From Streptomyces sp. NBRC 110028 (GTDB taxonomy: Bacteria; Actinomycetota; Actinomycetes; Streptomycetales; Streptomycetaceae): a stretch of 64,000 bases of DNA. This document shows positions 59,885-64,000 of this stretch, one piece after another (position 1 is the first letter of the stretch; the number at the start of each line of letters is the position of its first letter). Made by a program: the position numbers and the translations under genes. The stretch spans positions 55,314 to 119,313 of the forward strand of contig NZ_BBUZ01000024.1 of assembly GCF_001417735.1 (NCBI RefSeq), in the 5' to 3' direction. Below the pieces are notes generated by a model. The model made no database searches, was not told the origin of the DNA, and was given only the letters and a program-made list of their open reading frames with translations.

Positions 59885-60051
59885 CTAGTGCCGCGTCAGC
59901 CAAGGTTTGCCCGGTAGCGAGGCGTCCTGGTGCGGTCAGATGCAAGGCGCCGGATCGGCCTCGTAGTGGGCCTACTCGGTCGATTCGGCAACGCCGCAGA
60001 TGGCCGTGCCAGGGCGGCGAGCGGGGTGAACCTTGGCTGACGCGGCACTAG
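59885..60051. mobile_element. MITE-like element with perfect 23-bp terminal inverted repeats
   Basis: The first 23 bases (59885-59907, starting CTAGTGCCGCGTCAGCC) are the exact reverse complement of the last 23 (60029-60051). The whole unit is 167 bases and has no coding capacity. Both ends carry CTAG, which could be a duplicated target or part of the repeat. Such short units are mobilised by transposases encoded elsewhere. It lies between the binding-protein gene and the Gfo/Idh gene; the binding protein's stop codon TAG lies in the terminal CTAG. Confidence 0.8.
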
Positions 60052-61103
60052 CTGAATCCGGTGGGGAGGTACTGGTCCACGTTGTCCTTGGTCACGACGG
60101 CCGAGTAGAGGGTGAGGGAGGCGGGAATCTCCAGCTCGGCCAGGCCCCCGACGCCCTTGCCCTGGCCGAGCGCGCGGGCCAGGTCCATGGCGGAGGCGGC
60201 CATCGTCGGCGGGTACAGGACGGTGGCCTTCAGGACGGTGTTGTCGGCCTTGATGGCGTCCATGGCGCGCTTGGCGCCCGCGCCGCCGACCATCAGGAAG
60301 TCGTCGCGCCCGGCCTGCTGGATGGCGCGTTCGGCGCCGACGCCCTGGTCGTCGTCGTGGTTCCACAGGGCGTCGAAGCCGGAGTGGGCCTGGAGCAGCT
60401 GGGCCATCTTCGACTGGCCGGACTCGACGGTGAATTCGGCGGCCTGGCGGCCGACCTTCTTGATGTTGGGATAGTTCTTGAGGGCGTCGTCGAAACCGGC
60501 CGTGCGCTGGCGGGTCAGCTCCAGGTTGTCCAGCCCGGCCAGCTCCACCACCTTGGCGTTCTTCTTTCCCTTGAGCTGTTCGCCGATGTAGCGCCCGGCG
60601 TTGAGCCCCATGCCGTAGTTGTCGCCGCCGATCCAGCAGCGGTACGCCTGCGGGGAGGCGAAGACGCGGTCGAGGTTGACGACGGGGATGCCCGCCTTCA
60701 TGGCCTTCAGCCCGACCTGGGTGAGCGCCTTGCCGTCGGCGGGCAGGATGACCAGGACGTCGACCTGTCTGTTGATGAGGGTTTCGATCTGGCCGATCTG
60801 CTGGGCGGTGTCGTTGGAGCCCTCGGTGGCCTCCAGCGTGACGTCCTCGTACTCCTTGGCGCGCCGCTTGGCCTGCTCGTTGATGGCGTTGAGCCAGCCG
60901 TGGTCGGCCTGCGGCCCGGCGAAGCCGACGGTGACCTTCCTTCCGGGCTTGGTGTCGGCGCCGGCCGCGGGCTGCTTGTCCTCGTCCTCGCTGTCGTTGT
61001 TCTCGTTGCTGGTGCAGCCCGCCGCGAACAGCGCGCCCGCCGCGGCGGTGCCCAGGAGGAGGTTTCTCCGGCTGGGAGTGGTGTTTCCCGGGGTGTGGTT
61101 CAT
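60048..61103 (-). CDS. Sugar ABC transporter substrate-binding lipoprotein (ribose type)
   Basis: 351 residues from the ATG at 61103 (ATGA overlap with the permease stop). The N-terminus SRRNLLLGTAAAGALFAAGCTSN has a twin-arginine-type signal and a lipobox (AAGC), so the protein is a lipid-anchored surface protein. The mature part is a periplasmic-binding-protein-like domain of the RbsB type: KVTVGFAGPQADHGWLNAINEQAKRRAKEY, DVLVILPADGKALTQVGLKAMKAGIPVVNLDRVF, FDALWNHDDDQGVGAERAIQQAG. The last codons run into the MITE terminus, which supplies the TAG stop. The ligand is a monosaccharide or inositol, not identified. Confidence 0.9.
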   Translation of the reverse strand: MNHTPGNTTPSRRNLLLGTAAAGALFAAGCTSNENNDSEDEDKQPAAGADTKPGRKVTVGFAGPQADHGWLNAINEQAKRRAKEYEDVTLEATEGSNDTAQQIGQIETLINRQVDVLVILPADGKALTQVGLKAMKAGIPVVNLDRVFASPQAYRCWIGGDNYGMGLNAGRYIGEQLKGKKNAKVVELAGLDNLELTRQRTAGFDDALKNYPNIKKVGRQAAEFTVESGQSKMAQLLQAHSGFDALWNHDDDQGVGAERAIQQAGRDDFLMVGGAGAKRAMDAIKADNTVLKATVLYPPTMAASAMDLARALGQGKGVGGLAELEIPASLTLYSAVVTKDNVDQYLPTGFS

Positions 61104-62146
61104 GACGTCGAACGACCCTTCTGTACCAGGACGGCGGCGACGATGATCGCGCCCTTGGCGATCTGCTGGACATCGGTCTGGAGGTTGTTCAGGGCGAAGA
61201 GGTTGGTGATGGTGGTGAAGACGAGGACGCCGAGGACGGAGCCGGTGATGGTGCCGCGGCCGCCGCTGAGCAGGGTGCCGCCGATGATGGCGGCGGCGAT
61301 GGCGTCGAGTTCGTACAGGTTGCCGTTGGTGTTCTGGCCGGAGCCGGTGAGGACGACCAGCATGAACGCGGCGATGCCGCAGCACAGCCCGGACAGCAGG
61401 TACAGCAGCAGCCGCTGGCGCCGTACGTCGATGCCCGCGAGCCGGGCCGCCTCCGGGTTGCCGCCGATGGCGACGGTGCGCCGCCCGAAGGTCGTACGGC
61501 CCAGCAGCAGCCAGCCGAGGACCGTGGCCGCGGCGAAGATCATCACCAGCGGCGGGACGCCCAGGACGTAGGAGTCGCGGAGCCCGAGGTCCAGCACCGG
61601 CTTGACGGTGACGACCTGCGTCCTGCCGTCGCTGATCTGCAGCGCGAGGCCGCGCGCGGAGGCCAGCATCGCGAGGGTGACGATGAACGGCACCACGCCG
61701 CCGTACGCGATGAGCACCCCGTTGACCAGGCCGCAGCCGAGCCCCACGAGCACGGCGCACAGCAGGATGCCGCCGAATCCGTAGTCCTGGGTGGCGAGCG
61801 TGGTGGCCCACACCGAGGCGAGCGCGACGATCGCCCCGACGGACAGATCGATGCCGCCGCTGGTGATGACGAACGTGACGCCGACGGTGACGACGCCGAT
61901 GACGGACGCCTGGGTGAGGACGAGTTGCAGATTGTCGGTGCTCAGGAACTCGTCGGGCTTGGTGACGCCGCCGACGATGACGAGGACGGCCAGCACGCCG
62001 AGGAGGGAGAGGTTGCGCAGGTCGGCGAGGCGTCTGAGGCCGTTGGTCCTGGCAGGTGGGCCGGGGGCGGGCCCGGCCGCCTTGGTCAGCGTGGCCGCGG
62101 CGCCGGGGACGGCGTCGGCGCCCGTGTCTCCCGTTGAGTTCAGCAC
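61100..62146 (-). CDS. Sugar ABC transporter permease (RbsC type)
   Basis: 348 residues from the GTG at 62146, overlapping the ATPase stop by 7 bases. After a polar, Ala/Pro-rich 45-residue leader come about eight to ten transmembrane helices. Family blocks are VGVTFVITSGGIDLSVGAIVALASV, NGVLIAYGGVVPFIVTLAMLASARGLAL, GRRTVAIGGNPEAARLAGIDVRRQRLLLYLLSGLCCGIAAFMLV and LYELDAIAAAIIGGTLLSGGRGTITGSVLGVLVF. It forms the channel of the importer together with the double ATPase and the lipoprotein encoded on either side. Confidence 0.92.
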   Translation of the reverse strand: MLNSTGDTGADAVPGAAATLTKAAGPAPGPPARTNGLRRLADLRNLSLLGVLAVLVIVGGVTKPDEFLSTDNLQLVLTQASVIGVVTVGVTFVITSGGIDLSVGAIVALASVWATTLATQDYGFGGILLCAVLVGLGCGLVNGVLIAYGGVVPFIVTLAMLASARGLALQISDGRTQVVTVKPVLDLGLRDSYVLGVPPLVMIFAAATVLGWLLLGRTTFGRRTVAIGGNPEAARLAGIDVRRQRLLLYLLSGLCCGIAAFMLVVLTGSGQNTNGNLYELDAIAAAIIGGTLLSGGRGTITGSVLGVLVFTTITNLFALNNLQTDVQQIAKGAIIVAAVLVQKGRSTS

Positions 62147-63681
62147 GGCGGACTCCCTTCCATCACGAGATCGAGGACGCGGTGTTCGTCCAGTTCGCCC
62201 GCGGGCGCCGTATGCACCACACGCCCCTCGCGGAGCACCAGCACCCGGTCGGCGAGGCCGAGGACTTCGGGCAGTTCGCTGGAGACCAGCAGCACCGCCA
62301 TGCCGTCGTCGGCGAGGCGGCGGATCACCGCGTACAGCTCGGCGCGGGCGCCGACGTCCACCCCGCGGGTGGGCTCGTCCAGCAGCAGCACCCGGCAGCC
62401 GCGCAGCAGCCAGCGCGCGAGCACCGCCTTCTGCTGGTTGCCGCCCGACAGCGTGCGCACCGGCCGCTCCGGGTCGTCCGGGTGCAGCGACAGGTCGCGC
62501 ACGCCGCGGCGGGCCGCGTCCCGCTCCGCGCCGCGGTCCAGCCACCCGGCCCGGGAGAAGCGGGCGAGGGAGGAGACGGAGACGTTGCGGGTGACGGACT
62601 CCAGCATCAGCAGCGCCTGCGCCTTGCGCTCCTCGGGCGCCAGCCCGAGCCCGGCGCGCACGGCGGCGGTCACGCTGCCGGGGCGCAGCGGGCGGCCGTC
62701 GACCAACACGCGGCCCGCGGTGGGGCGGCGGGCGCCGTACACGGTCTCCAGGATCTCGGACCGGCCGGAGCCGACGAGTCCGGCGAGCCCCACGATCTCG
62801 CCGGGCGCCAGGTCCAGGTCGACGGGCTCGAACTCCCCCGCCCTGGCCAGCCCTTCGAGCCGCAGGAGGGGTTTGCCCGCCGCGCCGGGGGGCGGTGTGG
62901 CTCGGCGCGGAAACGCGTACTCCACGTCCCGGCCCGTCATCAGCGCGACGATGTCGCGGGTGGGCGTCGTACGGGCGGGCAGCCCGCGGGCGGCGGCGCG
63001 GCCGTCCTTCAGCACCGTCACGCGGTCGCCGATGCGGCGAATCTCCTCCAGCCGGTGCGAGATGTACACGACGGCCACGCCGCCGGCCGTGAGGTCGCCG
63101 ACGATACGGAAGAGGTTGTCCACCTCGTCGGGGTCGAGCGCGGCGGACGGCTCGTCCATGACGATCAGCCGCACGTCGTGGGAGAGGGCGCGGGCCATCG
63201 ACACGATCTGCTGCGCGGCGGCGGAGAGTTCGCCCACCAGCCACCTCGGGTCGATCTCCGGGTGGCCGAGGCGGGCCAGCAACTCGGCGGCGGTCGCCCG
63301 GGCGGCCCGGGACCGTACGAAGCCGGCGGTGGCGGGCTCATGGCCGAGAAAGATGTTCTCGGCCACGGACAGGCCCTCCACCAGGTCGAGTTCCTGGTAG
63401 ATGGTGGCGATGCCGAGGCGCATGGCGGCGACCGGTGACTTCAGGACCACCGGCGCGCCCTGCCAGACGATCTCCCCGCCGTCCGGCTGATGAGCCCCGG
63501 CCAGCACCTTGATCAGCGTGGACTTGCCCGCGCCGTTCTGCCCCAGCAGGCAGTGCACCTCACCCGCCTGGACGTCGAGGTCGACGCCGTCGAGGGCCCG
63601 TACGCCGGGGAAGGACTTGGTGATGCCGGACATGGTGAGCAGCGGGGACGGGTCTGCCGGACGCGGTTCGGGTGGTGCCAT
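62140..63681 (-). CDS. Sugar ABC transporter ATP-binding protein (RbsA type, two ATPase domains)
   Basis: 513 residues from the ATG at 63681 with GAGGAGG upstream; the longer frame is rejected. Two ABC domains are fused. The first has Walker A GQNGAGKST, signature-like ELSAAAQQIVSMARAL and Walker B LIVMDEPSAAL. The second has a degenerate Walker A (GLVGSGRSE, usual for RbsA), signature LSGGNQQKAVLARWL and Walker B VLLLDEPTRGVDVGARAEL. It powers import by the RbsC-type permease. It is the first gene of the ABC operon; its promoter should be in 63682-64000. Confidence 0.93.
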   Translation of the reverse strand: MAPPEPRPADPSPLLTMSGITKSFPGVRALDGVDLDVQAGEVHCLLGQNGAGKSTLIKVLAGAHQPDGGEIVWQGAPVVLKSPVAAMRLGIATIYQELDLVEGLSVAENIFLGHEPATAGFVRSRAARATAAELLARLGHPEIDPRWLVGELSAAAQQIVSMARALSHDVRLIVMDEPSAALDPDEVDNLFRIVGDLTAGGVAVVYISHRLEEIRRIGDRVTVLKDGRAAARGLPARTTPTRDIVALMTGRDVEYAFPRRATPPPGAAGKPLLRLEGLARAGEFEPVDLDLAPGEIVGLAGLVGSGRSEILETVYGARRPTAGRVLVDGRPLRPGSVTAAVRAGLGLAPEERKAQALLMLESVTRNVSVSSLARFSRAGWLDRGAERDAARRGVRDLSLHPDDPERPVRTLSGGNQQKAVLARWLLRGCRVLLLDEPTRGVDVGARAELYAVIRRLADDGMAVLLVSSELPEVLGLADRVLVLREGRVVHTAPAGELDEHRVLDLVMEGSPPC

Positions 63682-63725
63682 GCGAGCCTCCTCGGCCGGG
63701 TCGCGGTGGTCGCTGATTCGCTGGT

Positions 63726-63760
63726 TCGCTGGTCGCTGGTCGCTGGTCGCTGGTCGCTGT
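63726..63760. repeat. Five tandem copies of TCGCTGG
   Basis: Units start at 63726, 63733, 63740, 63747 and 63754 (the last ends in T). Two imperfect copies precede at about 63710 and 63718. The array is 45 bases upstream of the ATPase start. Confidence 0.85.
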
Positions 63761-63820
63761 GACGGTGCGGTGGTGCGGTGCGGTGGTGCGTTCGGTGCCT
63801 CTCCCCCACCCCGCCCCTTC

Positions 63821-63875
63821 CCGACCCGGGGCTCCGCCCCGGCCCCCGCTCCTCGAACGCCGGAGGGGCTGCCAG
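63821..63875. repeat. Palindromic intergenic repeat of a type common in Streptomyces
   Basis: GGGGCTCCGCCCC (63828-63840) followed by CTCCTCGAACGCCGGAGGGG (63850-63869 region) has the look of the dispersed intergenic repeat often found between Streptomyces genes, with stems such as CCGGAGGGG and CTCC. It may work as a terminator or be a decayed mobile unit. Confidence 0.4.
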
Positions 63876-64000
63876 CGCCGAAGCGACCACGGCCCCATGC
63901 GGCCCCGGCTCGCCGGCCACCCAAACCTGCGGCTCCGGGCGCCCGGGGGCGGGACTCCGGGCCCGGGGCCCAGTCCCGGGCCCAGCCGCCCGGGCCCGGC

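Larger units (their letters stand above)
63682..64000. other. Intergenic right end with short repeats
   Basis: 319 bases upstream of the ABC operon. It contains the 7-base tandem repeat at 63726-63760, then G-rich simple sequence and a palindromic Streptomyces-type intergenic repeat near 63821-63875. No gene is recognised; the operon promoter is probably between 63682 and 63760. Confidence 0.45.

Overview
The window is a high-GC actinobacterial chromosome segment, almost certainly from a Streptomyces: third codon positions are nearly all G or C, start/stop overlaps of the ATGA, GTGA and TGATG type are frequent, and Streptomyces-typical families occur (XRE-HTH with DUF397, DUF6177, a UbiA-type prenyltransferase of the kind found in Ebo-like operons).

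Left flank (1-4441): the 3' part of a type B carboxylesterase, a small PH-like protein, a STAS-domain scrap, a DJ-1/PfpI protein divergent from an ArsR-type repressor, then a graveyard of transposase remnants (IS5-type and Tn3-type) and a rho-independent terminator that appears to have belonged to a tRNA-Leu.

Genomic island (about 4442-38211): a 15-nt copy of the 3' end of tRNA-Leu(GAG) at 4442-4456 matches the end of the intact tRNA-Leu gene at 38198-38282. A large serine recombinase (frameshifted in this sequence) runs into the tRNA. The segment between the repeats reads as an integrated element of about 33.8 kb. Its main cargo, 8042-29396, has the gene order of the methylation-associated defence system (MADS): DNA methyltransferase (MAD2), AAA ATPase (MAD3), MAD4, specificity subunit (MAD5), NERD/kinase/P-loop protein (MAD6), MAD7 and a HerA-like ATPase with a predicted nuclease motif (MAD8). 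No MAD1 regulator is seen. The operon is interrupted between MAD5 and MAD6 by an XRE/DUF397 pair, two small related genes and an antisense AIPR-family protein with a nuclease-like N-terminus. In front lies a two-gene unit encoding a GNAT-PIN-GNAT-PUA-like fusion and an ASCH protein. Behind lie a dead transposase, a small conjugation-like remnant (VirB2/TrbC-like pilin, a chimeric DUF6177 protein, a sigma-region-4-like protein), an HhH DNA-glycosylase-like gene bracketed by long inverted repeats, a DNA methyltransferase with a partner gene, and the recombinase.

Right flank: an oxalate-use cluster (38605-45138: oxalyl-CoA decarboxylase, formyl-CoA transferase, ADP-forming-type acyl-CoA ligase, OFA-family antiporter) preceded by a palindromic operator candidate. 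Converging on it is a tightly overlapped eight-gene Ebo-like operon on the minus strand (53156 down to 45154): inositol-3-phosphate synthase, UbiA prenyltransferase, isomerase-like TIM barrel, EboA, TatD-type hydrolase, EboE, phosphodiesterase and a Tat-exported isomerase-like protein. Then follow, all on the minus strand, secreted sugar-active proteins (ThuA/DUF1080 and PQQ-type sugar dehydrogenase with PKD and CBM6-like domains), a sugar isomerase and a Gfo/Idh oxidoreductase, a 167-bp MITE-like element with perfect 23-bp termini, and a ribose-type ABC importer (binding lipoprotein, permease, double ATPase) reaching the right edge.
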